DNA of 64,000 nucleotides from Russula earlei. Lineage: Eukaryota > Basidiomycota > Agaricomycetes > Russulales > Russulaceae. Shown in pieces: positions 31,434 to 44,701 of this stretch. The translations under genes and the position numbers were made by a program. Below the pieces are notes generated by a model, which worked only from the letters and a program-made list of their open reading frames with translations, searched no databases and was not told the origin of the DNA. Numbering within the stretch: position 1 is the first letter of the stretch; every line of letters begins with the position of its first letter. The stretch lies in the NCBI GenBank assembly GCA_025769875.1, contig JAGFNK010000037.1, positions 1 through 64,000 of the forward strand, written 5' to 3'.

Positions 31434-32767
31434 TCAAGGCCTCCCGAACACCAGCGTGCCGACGTTCTCGTCGCCCTCGTTGCTTTTTTCGATCTCGACG
31501 CCCACCAGGTGCGTTTTGGACCCGAGCCAGTCCAGCCGGCGGATCCCGCCTTCCCACCCGCCGCCCATGCGGATGCAGCGTTGCTTGTACGCCTCGGCGA
31601 CGCGGCGCTGCGCGCGGGAGCCCTCCCCGAGGCCGTGCCACTCCTCGGGCGTGACGCAGGTCATGAGGGTGGTGTGCACGGCGTAAAGCACGTCGAGGTT
31701 CGTCAGCGCCGCGGAGGTCTTGGCCTTGCGCTTCTCGCCGCCCTTCCCGATGAAGAAGCTCGGCGGCGAGCCGATCGGCCCGACGACCACGACCCACGGC
31801 AGCTTCGGCGAGCGCAGGACGAGCCGCGAGCTCGCAGGGATCGGGGGCTCCGTCGCCGGCTGCGCCAGCGTGACGGCCGGGAGGGGAGAGTGCATCGTCC
31901 GGTCTACGACGGTGCGCGCGGACGGGGTGAACGCGACGTCGTAGGAGATGGGGGCGTGGTGCCGCCGCGTGTAGGAGAGGAGCGGGTGCATGTGGAAGCG
32001 GGGAGCGCGGGCTTGGGATCGCGAGAGTGGTGGCTCCGGGCCGTCTGCGAGGTGAGGATGCGCGCGTTCAGATTCGGCGAGCGAGGAGCGAGGATGAAGA
32101 AGATGGACGTACAGGTCGACGATCCGCTTGCGCTTGTGCTCACGCCGGCTTGCCACGCGTTGTTGTCGCTCTTGACCGCGGGCGGCTTGGCGGTAGTCAG
32201 GTCCTCGGCCGTCTTGGAACGCGGCGGACTGGGGACGAGCGGGGATGGCACGAAATTTGTGGCATACACTGGGCCGGGATACAAGGAAGAGCTAGAATTC
32301 GATCGCGAGCTTCCTGGGGTTACGTGTTCGCTGCTTTGCGGGAAGCGAGCGAAACGTCCTGTTGTTCCGCGGGTGCATCGTGCGTGAGCTTCGGATGGTC
32401 CGATATGGGTCAAGGGTATGAGGTGATACGAACCATTTGTTTCGGAAGGTGGCTTTTGGCTTGCGGCCCGATAAGGGTGGGACGGGCGGTTATCTTCGTG
32501 GGAATGACGCGAATCATAGGTCGGATAACGAAGAGGTGACGAAACCAAACTAGGTGTGTTGTAGCCGTTCGCGGGTTGAACCTTACCGAGTGACGTGCCC
32601 GATGTTGACGTGCCCGATGTTGACGTAGATGGCGTGGTCCCCGGAGGGGCGTAGACGTAGAAGGGGGAGGGAGCCGGAGATGACGTCGCCCGACTTCGCG
32701 ACTTGGATTTTCCGTGCACCGGGGTAGGTTGGCCACTGCCAAAGAGGTTTCGGAGGTATGCTGCCAT
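31434..32767 (-). CDS. DUF6699-like protein 1
   Basis: Starts MAAYLRNLFGSGQPTPVHGK at 32767. The first about 200 residues are Ser/Pro-rich and disordered with a Thr-Ser-Gly repeat (STSGTSTSGTS), followed by a basic patch. An intron or frame change lies between NNAWQAG (about 32150) and the C-terminal domain; the junction is uncertain, with donor GTGAGC at about 32146 and more than one possible acceptor near 32030-32050. The domain begins MHPLLSYTRRHHAPISYDVAF and contains LPWVVVVGP, NLDVLYAVHTTLMTCVTPEEW, VAEAYKQRCIR and GIRRLDWLGSKTHLVGVEI, the pattern of the agaricomycete DUF6699 domain. Function unknown; two paralogues follow at 36252 and 44702. Confidence 0.78.
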
Positions 32768-35700
32768 GACGAAAGAGAAGAAGGTGGCTGAAGAACTGAA
32801 GGACGTGAAAGTGCTGAGGGTCGTGAGAGTTCGTGAGGGGTATGATACAGCGCGCAAAGGCTGAGCGCAGGGGGGGGGGGGGTGTGAGGAGTTTTTGGGA
32901 GGGAGATAAAACCGGAGTGACGTCGAATGAACGGATCCCTCAGTTCTTATATATACGGGAGGAGTTGCTGGCTGCGAGAGGCAGCCACCGATACGTTACC
33001 GCAGCGCCTCGATGCAGATGGGGATTCCTCGGGTTCTGGACTCTGGGACGATGTCGTAAAGGAAATGAAGGGCGCGCGTAGGAAAAGAATAGCCGGGATT
33101 TCCGACGCGTGCCTGCCTCAACAGGCCATTGTGCGAAAAGAACCGAGCGAGGACAGGACGTTGGTTGGCCAAATGGCAAATGGCACTCTAAAATTGAGCG
33201 GCAACGAGGCAGGTGGGTCCAGAATCCGTAGAACGCTTAGTGATTGGTCCGGGAAGCTCGCGCTTGGGATGTGGGAGGGGGTGAGAGCCATCGAGACGCC
33301 TTTACAAGGAAAGCAAAACCGAGCGAAAGGCCCGGGTGGCGCGAGAAGGGAAGGCGGTGAGGCACGCTGCTGCATGATGCGGTAAGCGTTGATGTGACGA
33401 ACGAAACATCTGAATCATCAAAAAAGGGCTGATGAAGGTGACACCGTTTCGTTCTTTGAAAAAAAAAGAAAGTTTCGAACGATTCCGGCCGGCGACGCAT
33501 GCCTGTGCAAACGTGTTCAGCGCGTGGCTACACGTCGTGCTCGTGCCAGTGCCAACCAAAATCTGACATCGCGCTGTTGCCTTATTCGTCATCTCCCGCC
33601 CCCTTGCGCCGCCGTCCGTCGCGTGCGCGACACTTCTGGGCTGTCCTCAGTTACGTTTTTGCGGAATTCATTGCTGTCGTTTGACGCAAACAGGCACATA
33701 ACTCACAACTCGACTGGCGCTCGGCGGAAAGCCGTGAATGGACCCTTCCTTGTGCTTGATGCCAACTCTGCTCGTTGCGGAATGCGGGATATCTGCTCGC
33801 TTGCAGGGGGGCGATGACAACGGCCAAATGACGTAGAGAAGAAGCATGCAGGTATGAATGCGCCCTTTTGCTTCGAAGCGCTGCGGGGGTTCGTAGCGCC
33901 GTTACTTTCCAGCCAGATTGATGGAAGGCGAGTTGTTGGAAGAATGTCGTGTGCTTCAGGCGAACTCAAACGAGAACGTCGTCTTGCGCACTCGCAAAAT
34001 GACATACATGAGGAGGGGGACAAAACCACGAAAGGTAAGTGTGTTTTTTTCAGGTCCAGGGGCATTTTCCCTGTCAAAGGTTGCGAAGTATTCGGATTGA
34101 GCCAAATTCGAGGCCGTAGGCCGTCTGGACCGTCAGCCATGGACCGCTGCCCAAGACAGGTAGGAAATGCATGTGCGACCCATGATTGGAAGATGGGGAC
34201 TACCATATGGGAATCGATGCAAGGTATGAGGAATCGCTCTCGGAACTGAGAGTGGATAGATGAAGCGCAGCACGGCACAACGCTGACTACTGAAGTAAAC
34301 GAAGTGCGAAGAGCAGCGAGATGTTCGATCTCGTATGCGGGCTATCGGAAACTGCTGCGCGCGACGGTAAACAGAGGTGCCGATGGGCGTCATCGGCCAT
34401 GCGGTGCTGATCTGGTCCCAGGACAGGCAGGAGGGCGATCTATGTCAACCTGAAGTAAGACGGTCGTATACCCCCCAAGACGAGAAGGGACAGAGCCCGG
34501 CGATGGGTCGCACGAAGGCGGAAGCCCATTTACCCGACGGGATCAAAGAACGTGTGATGGCCACAACACGAGGCGCAGAGGAATCAATGACTACAGCTCC
34601 GTGGACGAGGACTGGACCGGCCTAGACATGATGCCACTGAAAAGTGTCCGATACATATCTGTCGAAGGTCACTGCCGTACTCCGTTGATAAGCTTCGCAC
34701 AGCCAAGGAACGAGTACATTACGGCGAGGATGGAGAAAGGAGGCAGAAGGACTGGACGTGAACGCTGCATCACACGACTCGTACATACCAAAGACGCGAA
34801 ATGAAAGACAAAACCCTGAGATGAACAGGAGGACACGGTGCTGACTTGTGATTTCCGAACCTTTCCTTTCCAGCGCGGCTGCGACTGGCTGGCTGTGCGC
34901 CCGCCCGAAGCTACCCGAACAGATGAAATGAAATCTAGATCTCGCGAACGGGGTGATCGGGTCCTAACAGCGAGGAGGACGGATTGGGTCAACGAGTCGG
35001 GAGCCCACAAATCGTAAACGCGTACTTATGGTAGGGTGATCAGGCGCGTAACAGCGCGAAGGAGAAGGTACCCGGACGGGATGCGTGGTGCTATAGGTAA
35101 TCGCGCTTACTGTTGACGATGCTGCTCTAGATCGAGCAATCTGGCCCTTCTTTCCATTTTTTGACGTGAAGCCTTGCCGAGGTCGTGTGCGATCTCGAAA
35201 GCGCGCACTCCCAACCATGGCTTACACCCACTGCTCTACAGAGGGGTAAGGCATGCATTCAACAAGTGGGGTACGTATCGTCGCATTCGGGGCTCCCAGA
35301 CGAGGGGAGAGATGGTGGGACGGTCGCCTCACGTAACCGTAAGCCGCCTTGAACCCACGAGTCTGTTTTAGATACTAACGGTAACGGAAGAGATCAACCC
35401 ACCCCCCAAACACACAACCACCCCACCCCTTTTTTTTTCCGAGACGTACCACCGCTGACGGCTTTGGGGTGCCGCAATCCATACGGACTACCGAAGAGCC
35501 GAGAGGACGCTGACAGTGCGCTTTGCTTAGGCAAGGCGATCTGCAGCCTCCTCCAGCCAGCATACAGGATAGCGTAAAATGGGCGCCCGGTTAATTATAA
35601 TCCGCCGGCCTTGAAAAAGAGGCCAACGACGGAAGCAGGCTCGATGGGCGGCTGGCGCGACTGTTGACGTCCACCGACGTGAGACCGGACGGGTGGGAGA

Positions 35701-36251
35701 GGGGAGAGCGTGGACGGTACAGGTGGTGGTCAGGGAGAAGGGGAGATGGAAACCCCTCGACCCCAGCCCATGCAGTTGCCATTCGGTTGATCCACGGCTC
35801 CGAAGTTCTACCAAGCCCAAGCCCAGGTGTAATGGATTCAACGTAGCCATGATACTGCAGCATGCGCTACGCCCACCGACAGCCGACACATTCGTTGTCA
35901 CGGGACGGCGATCACTAAACAAAAAAGGCTCCCTCGAAATGGGCGGCTGGATAATTGAGGATGCACATGCTGCAAAACTGTTTACATACACGAACTGTAT
36001 TACAATTGTTTCTTTTCTATAGTTCCGTATCATTATACATGCGGTCAGGGCGTTCAAGAAGCATGAAAGACATCTGTGCATACCCAATAACGAATGAACG
36101 CCCGGAGTAACCAAGAAACATGATGACAGGGCAGAGGGGTATAGCAATTACAACAAGATATCCATCTTCAATCTGCGATCTCAGAGAGACTACCACAGTA
36201 GGAAAACCCGGTAGAAGAGGAATTTTCAAAGCAAGAACGGATCATTATCTA
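32768..36251. other. Intergenic stretch between DUF6699-like genes 1 and 2
   Basis: Holds the promoter of gene 1 (a tatatata box near 32948 and a 12-G run near 32871-32882) and, at the right end (about 36000-36250), the probable 3' untranslated region of gene 2. Open frames at 33703-34278 and 35527-36147 have no recognisable content or good start context. Confidence 0.4.
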
Positions 36252-37673
36252 TCACGCACGAGAAGATGCCATCAATCCAAGCTGCAAACTCCAAGTTCCA
36301 TCCGGGGCCCACACGGGCCACAGCCCCCACCAAGCTGTGCGATCTTCCAGGCAATCGATGCGCTTCACACCCTGCCTCCTCGTGATGTCTGCCAGGCCGG
36401 GCGTACGGTCGCACCGCTGGTAACAGGCTTCAAGCAGCCTGCGATAATCATCTTCCGATCGTCCCCGAATGAGATTGACCTCGTCACACGTGATCGGTTT
36501 CTGGAAGAACTGGTAGATCGCCCAAAACACGTCTCCGGACGTGACCTTGTTTTTTCTGATCCTGATAGGCGGCCACATATCCTGCGCAAGACCCGTGTTG
36601 CACATGACCACGATCTCGTCCGTCTCGGGGAACACCGCGGTCGCATCGGATGAGAACGCCTCGCGCATATCCACGAAGATGTCCTTGCCTGAAATGCGCT
36701 TGGCCGTGGACGGTGGCTCTGAGACGTCCCACTTGACGTGCGGTCGGTCGGGACTGACAGGGTTCGGCGCAAGCCACGGCGCGAGGTGGAGTGGAAGGGT
36801 GCGAACGGCCGGTGGCCAGGACTCGACAGACGTCCAGAACGGCTGCGTGCCTGGAAGCATGAGGCCACCGGGCAATGCCAACATTTGGCCGGGTGTCAGT
36901 GGTGTCGGTGGGATGGCAGGGGTCACTGGCGCCCCCACGGGTAGGAATGCGGCGGCAGACATTCCGGATTGTAGCTGAGGATGAGGTTGCCAACCAATCA
37001 TCCCTGATATCGGGGCGCCAGGCTGGAGGGTGTGCAAAGACGTAGCCGGGGTGGAAACGTAAGCATTCGAGGAGTGTGGCGTGGTGGGCGCCCAGGAAGA
37101 CGGCAATGTCAGTGACGTGGCAAGGGGGGTTGCGACAAGACCAGGGATGGGTACAAGTGGTGTGGGAACGACGTATGGTGAGGGCCTAAACGGCTGCTGA
37201 TAAAATTGGCCAGAAGCGAAGGTCGTCGGATATGTGGCCATCATTTGATAGGGAATCGTTGCCGGAGGTGGCGCGGTAGTATTTGGATCAGTCGATGGGA
37301 TTTGGGGGGCAAGAACGGGTTGTGGGTTGCTTGGCGAAGGTGGTCGTTGTGGTTCAGGTTGGGTGGGAGGTGGAGATGGGTGCAAATTTCGTCCTTGTTG
37401 TTGTTGAGGATAAGGGGTCCCTGGAACGTGACGTGGCCGGGACAAATAGTTTGACTCATGGCTTAGATCAAGATTGATAGGATCTCCCCCATTGTTTGTT
37501 GAGCTCATCCCGAAACTGCCGGAGCGAGGCCGGCGCGTGTGAGAGTGAGCGTCGCTGTCACTCTCAGTCTGACGTTCATATTGGCGTATCTGCTCCCTTG
37601 CTTGAGATACTGCGGCGAGAACACCGGCGTATCGATCTTCGCTGCGTTTTGAGGCATCGGAATTCCGCCGCAT
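36252..37673 (-). CDS. DUF6699-like protein 2
   Basis: Single exon, 473 residues from the ATG at 37673 (MRRNSDASKRSEDRYAGVLA); an in-frame TTG six bases upstream is not a likely start. Residues about 10-40 may form a short helix (VLAAVSQAREQIRQYERQ). Residues about 60-290 are Pro/Gln/Thr-rich and low in charge. The C-terminal about 170 residues are the domain: LHLAPWLAPNPVSPDRPHVKW, DIFVDMREAFSSDATAVFP, DEIVVMCNTGLAQDMWPPI, SGDVFWAIYQFFQKPITCDEV, RLLEACYQRCDR, VKRIDCLEDRTAWWGLWPVW. The layout (disordered N-terminus, C-terminal domain, final Trp-rich strand) equals that of genes 1 and 3. Function unknown. Confidence 0.85.
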   Translation of the reverse strand: MRRNSDASKRSEDRYAGVLAAVSQAREQIRQYERQTESDSDAHSHTRRPRSGSFGMSSTNNGGDPINLDLSHESNYLSRPRHVPGTPYPQQQQGRNLHPSPPPTQPEPQRPPSPSNPQPVLAPQIPSTDPNTTAPPPATIPYQMMATYPTTFASGQFYQQPFRPSPYVVPTPLVPIPGLVATPLATSLTLPSSWAPTTPHSSNAYVSTPATSLHTLQPGAPISGMIGWQPHPQLQSGMSAAAFLPVGAPVTPAIPPTPLTPGQMLALPGGLMLPGTQPFWTSVESWPPAVRTLPLHLAPWLAPNPVSPDRPHVKWDVSEPPSTAKRISGKDIFVDMREAFSSDATAVFPETDEIVVMCNTGLAQDMWPPIRIRKNKVTSGDVFWAIYQFFQKPITCDEVNLIRGRSEDDYRRLLEACYQRCDRTPGLADITRRQGVKRIDCLEDRTAWWGLWPVWAPDGTWSLQLGLMASSRA

Positions 37674-37935
37674 GGACAACCGAACACGGGCTGCGAGGAT
37701 GGATCGGGACGACGTAAACAGCTGGATTAACTATGACCAAAGCGACAGGCACGCACTTTGAGGGCGACCCGGAGACTGTCTTCTTAGCGGTGAGGATGTT
37801 GTTGCGCGACGTAGTAGAATGGGTCGAAGAGGAACGGCGTGTCGATGGTTGGGGTGATGCAGTTGGTGATGACGATGATGTACATCTTCGTGGGACATTG
37901 CGCGTGATTCTTCCGGGGATCGGAGGTGAGGTGAG

Positions 37936-38307
37936 ACGATCTATGACAAGGCAAATTGGCGTAACGCGTTGAAAGACGAGCTAGGTAAGACACCCAAGAC
38001 CGAGTCTGAAGGAGGTGAGGACGACGAGGATCCTTATGATACAAGGCGGGTACCTTGATAACTCTGTGACGGGGTCACCCAGCTGGTCCGAGCATACCCT
38101 GAGCGTGAGGCGACTAAGTACTTCCTCGGAGCGACCTGGAAAGGGGACGGGACAATAGGAAGATGGAAGGCAAGGTTGAACGGTCGAGGGCGGACAGAGT
38201 GGGATGGCTCTGAGGGGGAGAAGGGGGACGACGTCTCGCAGGCTGAGAAGAACAACACCAAACGGTGGCGTGCGAACCGAATTGACGGGCCGTCAAAACC
38301 CAAATAA
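37936..38307 (+). CDS. Unrecognised protein, 3' exons
   Basis: The plus strand has a 75-codon terminal exon (38083-38307) reading LVRAYPEREATKYFLGATWK, then GDGTIGRWKARLNGRGRTEW and ending GPSKPK before TAA. A preceding open segment (37936-38049) reads TIYDKANWRNALKDELGKTP with an acidic patch. The simplest intron between them is only 33 nt, unusually short; a longer alternative runs from the GTAAGA near 38000 to the AG at 38096. The 5' end is not resolved, though a possible start lies at 37672, overlapping the ATG of the divergent DUF6699-like gene. I do not recognise the protein. Confidence 0.35.
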
Positions 38308-41300
38308 GCGCACCGACATGGCAACTGCTTTGTCCTCCTTCGCTTTCCTCACAATTGACGGGCGCCCTTGAGAGGATATCATGTTATGTTCCCGCCCGCA
38401 CCATGGACTCGAATAGAGGAAGGGCTCACCCTCAGGTAGCGGGGATGACCCTCAAGGCGATGGGAAACCCGCCGCATTCGGCGTGCTCGTTTAGGCAAAG
38501 GGCGGTCATTTCAGACACCGCTCGTACGAAATGGGAATCGGGCGTTGGGTAACGAGAATCCCGCCGTCGCAATCCTTTTCCTTTTCCTTGGCCGTCCGCA
38601 GCGCAGCGGAAGCGAGGCCCGATCACAATCACAATCGTCCCCCACAAGCCGAGTGACAGGAACTGCGGGCAGAGTGAGGGTGGTGCGGGCAGAGTGAAGG
38701 TGGTGCGCAAATGCCGACTACGTACCCTTCTCCATCATGGGCGGAATGGGCATGCGACCATTCTCGGTTAGTTGTCCGGCGATGCTGGCCAAGTCTGGCT
38801 TCCCCTCGACGAATCTGGCATCATTCGCCAGAAAATTCGGTTCACGTCGCCCGTCAACAAACAAGGCAATCCGGTCATAGGGCCATCGGGAAACTGACCG
38901 CAGTAATGAGAAGAGGAACTGGCTGTGCCACTGCGGCTTATCTCTAACATCATCCGCCTCCTCCGAGTCCATTTTGGCAGAACGCAGCGTAGAGCCTTCT
39001 TGACAGCAACAATTGTCTCGCGATAAGTTGAGCTGTGTGGTAGGTCAGCCCACGTCATACGCACTAGGCCTAAAATGCCAGAACATATCGCGTACAAGGA
39101 TAAATCACAGATCATGAGTTTCGCCACACATCGACGCTTGGCTATCCCTTGGCTGGTCCACAGTTGCACCACTACAGTTGTCTCCTCTCATGGACGCAGG
39201 GTAAAGGGGCCGATGGACTTTCTATCACCCGACGCATTTGACAGATGCCTAGAGAAGGCAGCACTAGAGTAAGGCACGGGAGATATTCGCGTAGGTGGAG
39301 TAACACAGAAGCCCCAAAGGGCATAGCCCATCGAGAGCATCTTACGGAAATCGGGATGAACGAGCTGAAAGACGACGTTGGGAGGTAGGAACTACGCAGA
39401 CAACGTTGTTCAAGGGTGAAGCGAGGCGTTGCACTGACATCACCCATGTCCCGTTACCTCGTGTTGACCTCGGGGCGCAGGTGGGGGTTGCAATTCCCAC
39501 AGTCATGTGGTTGGTTCCAAGCGTGACCACATCCACCTTGGCGAGGATGATGATGATGGTGTTATGCGAAACCGGGCATGGGCTTTCATCTCCACCATCA
39601 AACGGTTGACGTCCCTGGGAACTGCTCTTGTGACGATGGCACCTCTGACGAGAGCGGTTTGGACTGCCGTCTGACGGCAGGGCGGAGTGTTCCGGGGAAC
39701 TCCTTGCGTCGAGTAGCACTGGGTGGGAGTGGGAGAATGGAGCCAAGGAGACGTGTGGCAGAGCCACTGAGCTTCCATCTCCTCTGCGGTCATGGCGTTG
39801 GCACCACTCCAGTCACGCCTTCGAAGAACACACGGCGAGTTTACGCCTAAGGTGAGGGTACTAGTACCATACTCATGACTTTCAACGACCCCTGGTCATG
39901 TCTCTATCTGGCACATTTCCGGGGGACATCTCCTAGGAGTCCCAGCCCCTGTGGACGCGACGGAGATTGTTCACCTCACCGTATCTTCGCTCGTGAAGAG
40001 CGAGCGCTTTTCCGCGGAAGAAGCGTCTACTTCCATACTGGTCTCTTCGGGTCAGGACCTGTGGCCACGGCGGCTATCGACATCACAGGTGGGGCACGTA
40101 ACGCCTCCCCTCGCACACCGGTAGGAAGTGGGTCTGGCACGAGGCGACTTCGAATAGGATGCAACCGCCGGCCGAGATATGATGTGATAATGGGGAACCC
40201 ATTACGTCTCTCAGCTTAACGGGGAAATGTGGCAATGAGTGGCGTTGTCGACCGTGACGGGATGGACAGGTACAGCATGGCGCGCGGTGAAGAGAAAGAT
40301 ACGATGATGCCATGTCGGGCGCAACCTTCCGCAAACGGCGTGATAAGCTGACACGCGGTTCCGCGGGAATCAGTTCACAGCTCGGCCTTGGCGAGGAATG
40401 ACGAACTTTTTCAATCGCGCGCGGGGGAGAGCTGGAGCTCCTCGTGCGCTGACGGCAAAACGAGACAAATCGAAGGTGGCTCGGGAGAAAGAGGCCGGAG
40501 CCCGGGGGTTCCCCTTTCTTTACAAGACGAGACGCCCGCCCTCTCTTATCATCTCTCATGCGACTGGGAAGGTCCACCCGTATTCCTCTGCGAGAGAGGC
40601 TTGCGCGAAAACGCTGACGCGCGGGGCGTTTATCTTCGACGCATGTGAAAGGCCCAGCGGGCGCCAATCATCAAATCCGTGAAAGCACTTTTCATAGCAG
40701 GCACGCTCGGTGACGCTGTGACGACAGTGACGAGTGATCAGTAGTCAACGAGGGCGGATGAGTGTGAACCCTAGTGTGCGAGACTTGTGTGGTTGAAAAT
40801 GGCCAAGAGCGAATCCTAATGGTAAAGAGAATCCGACCACATCAAAAAGCGATCACGAGTTCCATGGGTCGGAGAGTGATAAGATTGTAGACGATAGAGA
40901 GAGCCCCTCAAACCTTGTGCAAATGGGAGCTGTGATGGGCGCAGGAGTGAGCGCAGTGGCGTGGAGTTCCTGGAGCTGGAGCATCAAGGGGTGTGTGTAG
41001 TAGACATGGGTACGGAAAACAAAACAATGCAGACGGTCAATCAAGCCGGGCCCGACGAGTTTAATGGGGACTCCGGGTCCATGGCAGTCCATGGCAGACA
41101 AGACGCACATGCTACGCTAGCGACGGACATAATGATGATGCCACCGGCATGGGCGATCGTTGCACGCGGTAGCGCAGGAGCAGGGGCACCTGCCATGCTG
41201 TACCTGGACATTGGCACCGATCGCGATGACGGCACCACAACCGTGTTCCCATGCTCCATGAAGGTTTTGAGCGTGTGACAAGACAGGACATGATAAGACA

Positions 41301-43189
41301 GGGACAGAACCTATTGTTCTGTTGTTCAGTCCGAGGCCTGAGCCCGAGGGGTGCCACCCGCGCACAGACTCCGCCAAGGCCCCGCACGCCAATTCCGTTT
41401 CCGTTTGCGGAGGCGGTGCTACCAAAACTGATCAATCAAGGCACCCTCCATCGTCAGCAGTGGATCCGCCGAGCCCATAGTAGACGGCGTGCGATGGAAT
41501 CCTCGTCGGTGGAGCCAGGGCATACTAATAACTACACCAGTAGTGGAGCCGGTGCCGCCGCACCATTTCACTTTCGCGATGCGCACAACTTGTCGTCATC
41601 CGATACGGGACGACGACCATCACGTCGATCATAAAGCGGGGGGCCCATAAAGGCTATAGAGACGCCTCCCTTTAAGCCGCGAGAGGGAACAATGGCAACG
41701 AGGCCTGCCTGTCAGTGGGGGTTGGGCTGTCGCCGCAGACGCGCCCGAGAAGGCGAAGCTGGGGAGGGGAGATTCGCGATAAGCGACCGCCCGGATTCTC
41801 CGTATGGGTGCCAAAGGGCAACTCGACCCGAGGGGGGTTTGCCGGCGATGACGACGATGAGGATGGACAATACCGTTCACACGCGACTCTGAAACGCGCT
41901 GACTGAGAGGAGCTGGGCGTCTGTTTTCAAAATGAGACCAACACGGCTTCCAATAAGTGCACAAAAGAGAAATGCACATACCCGCCAGGGTTCCAACGGC
42001 GCGTCGTCCATCTGCTCAACCGGCTAACCCTATATCGTATCAGCATGATGTGGATGGCATCATCGGGTTCCCCTAGGGACCTCGGTGGCACAATAACAAC
42101 ACGAGGCCGAGCACCGAACCAATGATTTCTCTTTCCTAATTTGCGAGCTAGAAGTGAGTGAGCGCAAATCGGATCGAGGAAGGAAACAGTCTTTCCAAAA
42201 ACGGTTCATTGGGCTCGGCACTGCATATTTGCCACGCGCGCGCTCGGATCATGCACGTCATACAGTCAAGGTTGTCATTCCACCCAAAATCTAAAGTATG
42301 GGTAATACTATGGAGGTCGAGTGGCTAGCTCACTCGCAAGTGATCACGCTAATTATAGCGGCGATGATATACGATCAACTGCTCTCCATGATCCCGAACG
42401 AGGGCGGAGGCTGTGGTGGGTCGTCTCATACTCCCGTTAGTCACTGTCCGCGCGTCCCTCGTGCCTTGCGTTGCGTTCGAAAAACGCACTCCTGAGAAAG
42501 GATACATTGGTTGAAGACCGAGGCAGTGGTTTGGTTTTACTCCCTGTCAGGTAGTTCCAAGTGCTTACCGGAGGATTGTTCATCTGACCATGCTCGGCCA
42601 TCAAGGTGTGGATTGATAGAGAGAGTGGCTTGCCTTTCATTGGCTGTTCCGAGTGGCAAATGTCTCGCAGGAGATAGGCAGACTCCCCCCATTTCCCCTC
42701 TCGTGAGCTGACGCCTAAAATTGTTGTGGATATGTGGGTCGCAGCACGCGACAGCAGTTACAGTTCCGGCAGCTGTCAAAAATGTCGACTAGGGGAGGAC
42801 AAGCAAACCCCTGTAACTCATCTACCGGGATCCGTGTCTTGGGAGTCTCATTTCGAAGGCGCCGACCATCGCCAGCTCACAGAACCCGACGACTCGGATG
42901 TCCGATTATTCCGAGAAGGAAGAGCTGACGGCTCAAGCGGGGTGAAACTGAGCATCAGTCTCGCGTTGGCCGTGTTCTCGTCTTCGAGCAGATGCTGATC
43001 CAAGCATGCGGATTCATCAAGAGGAGAATTGGTCAGCGACACGTTAGTGAGTGTGAATTGGTGGAACCTAATCATCAAAAGGACCCCTCCCCGCGTAGCC
43101 GCGGACAGAGGGGACCGGAACGGCGGCTCTGATTGCCGTCCATCGAACAGTCATCGGAGTCGGAGACAAGACGGCGACACATCAGCAAA
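38308..43189. other. Gene-poor stretch
   Basis: Nearly 4.9 kb without a gene I can support. Minus-strand frames around 38768-39172 and 39172-39447 have some protein-like stretches but no start, motif or coherent splicing. The rest gives only short random frames on both strands. Confidence 0.35.
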
Positions 43190-43923
43190 TCAAGTACTCG
43201 ACGATTGAGGATAGAAATACATCACCGGCGGGTCTGAACGCAAGCAAATTCTGCAAAACGTTGTGCGAAAGAGCCGGCCTCCAGATGCCGCGAGCGCAAG
43301 ATTGAAGAGGGAATCAAGAAGCGTAACATTACCCTTGGGGTAGCATAACCCGTAGCCGTAGCCCTTCCAAGGCAATATATTACGGCATGATGCTAACAAG
43401 CTCATGAATGATGTCTGTTAACCCAAGGCTGCGGACCTGCGGATTCGTCGTCGTCAACTGGTGAGGAATCAAATATCCCTCCGGTCCATTGTCACATTGT
43501 AGCCGATCAACTAGAGCATTAAACATCAGTTGCCCGCAACGATACGTGGACGCCCCGGGCGATGGTCGCATAGCAATGCGATGACGTTTCAGATTGGGGA
43601 AGCAAGGGACGAGGTGTAGCAGGGAAAAGCGGTCCACGTGATACCGAGGAGACCCGGTAGGTTGGAGAGCCTAGACCCTCGAATCGTGAGAGGCGCCCTA
43701 CTGAAAATTTCAGGTGGACAACAGACGCGATAGATGGATTGGCTGTGCGGGCTATAACTGCGGAGTAGGACGACGCAAAGGATGTCAGTAGGCCATAAAC
43801 GTGAGCTGCGAACGTAGAGCTGTCAAGTTTACAGCCATTATTAAGCGCTATATTGAGCTGAGGTGATGATGAGGCGCGCCATTCATAAATTGTCGGGTTG
43901 GCTGCCGAACTCGTGCCGCGCAA
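43190..43923 (-). CDS. Unrecognised candidate gene
   Basis: Two overlapping minus-strand segments look protein-coding: CGQLMFNALVDRLQCDNGPE continuing to TDIIHELVSIM (43380-43637), and NILPWKGYGYGLCYPKGNVT continuing to LRSDPPVMYFYPQ before the stop (43190-43405). Residue composition is balanced and unlike the low-complexity frames nearby. The two are in different frames, needing an intron or indel near 43385-43400, and no start codon is identified. Family not recognised. Confidence 0.27.
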
Positions 43924-44701
43924 GCCGAAGTGGGGCTTTGGGGCGAGAGCGCAAAAACGCTTCCTTTACTAGGATCCTAGTATGTGTTCTTCAGGGTCAT
44001 CTTTCCCTTTCGGAGGGGATGACTAGGGAAAGCGTTACGTGAGACGTCGTACCGGGGTGCGAGAGAAGGGTTGGGGTGGAAAGGGAGGGATGCGGCGGCC
44101 ACCATAAGTGGACTGCTTCCCGCCCCTGCCAATTCTTCGCTCGCTTGGGCAAGAACGAGTCATACCTGGTCATTTGGAGCGCTTCCTTGGAAGGTACAAG
44201 CAGGGGCTGTGCAATCGCGGCAGGACAGACGGGCCTCCTGGGCTGGTCGGAGTGGGTTATTTGGTGGTAATGGGACTGGCAGGGCTGGCGACCAATGATA
44301 CGTACGTTGACCCGGATTGAGGATAGGGCGATGCTTGTCCGGGGGAAAGCAGGATTGCAAGTCCGGATGAGTAGGCGCGTGGAGGGAAAGTGAGATCGAA
44401 GCGACCAAGATCTTGGGTTGACCGCCAAGGCGATGAATATGGAGCAATGAATGATTTCGGGCATTTCCCGGTACCAAGGCAGTGGTAGCAGCAACAACCA
44501 TATATTCGTCTCTCTTTTCGGTTCTATTTGCTATTTTTCCTTCTCCAGCACTAGCAACCGAACTCCTCGTCCTATTTAACTTTCCCTTCTCTCCTCTTCG
44601 TCCTTTCTTCGCCGCCCCAATCTCCAACACACACTCCCATCCCTACTGCCCCTTCTCACAACCTCTCCACCACCACAACCAGTCCCACATAGCGCATAAC
44701 T
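43924..44701. promoter_or_regulatory. Upstream region of DUF6699-like gene 3
   Basis: Contains catatattcg near 44499 and a CT-rich leader (44560-44690) ending in a C/A-rich context just before the ATG, as is common for well-expressed basidiomycete genes. No other coding region recognised. Confidence 0.45.

Noticed and set aside
33703..34278. 191-codon minus-strand frame
   Set aside because: No motif, unbalanced composition, and no splice or start context. Likely chance.
35527..36147. 206-codon minus-strand frame
   Set aside because: The right end overlaps the probable 3' untranslated region of the DUF6699-like gene 2, and no domain is visible.
40083..40667. 194-codon minus-strand frame
   Set aside because: Arg/Ser/Pro-rich without motif; typical of a random frame in GC-rich DNA.
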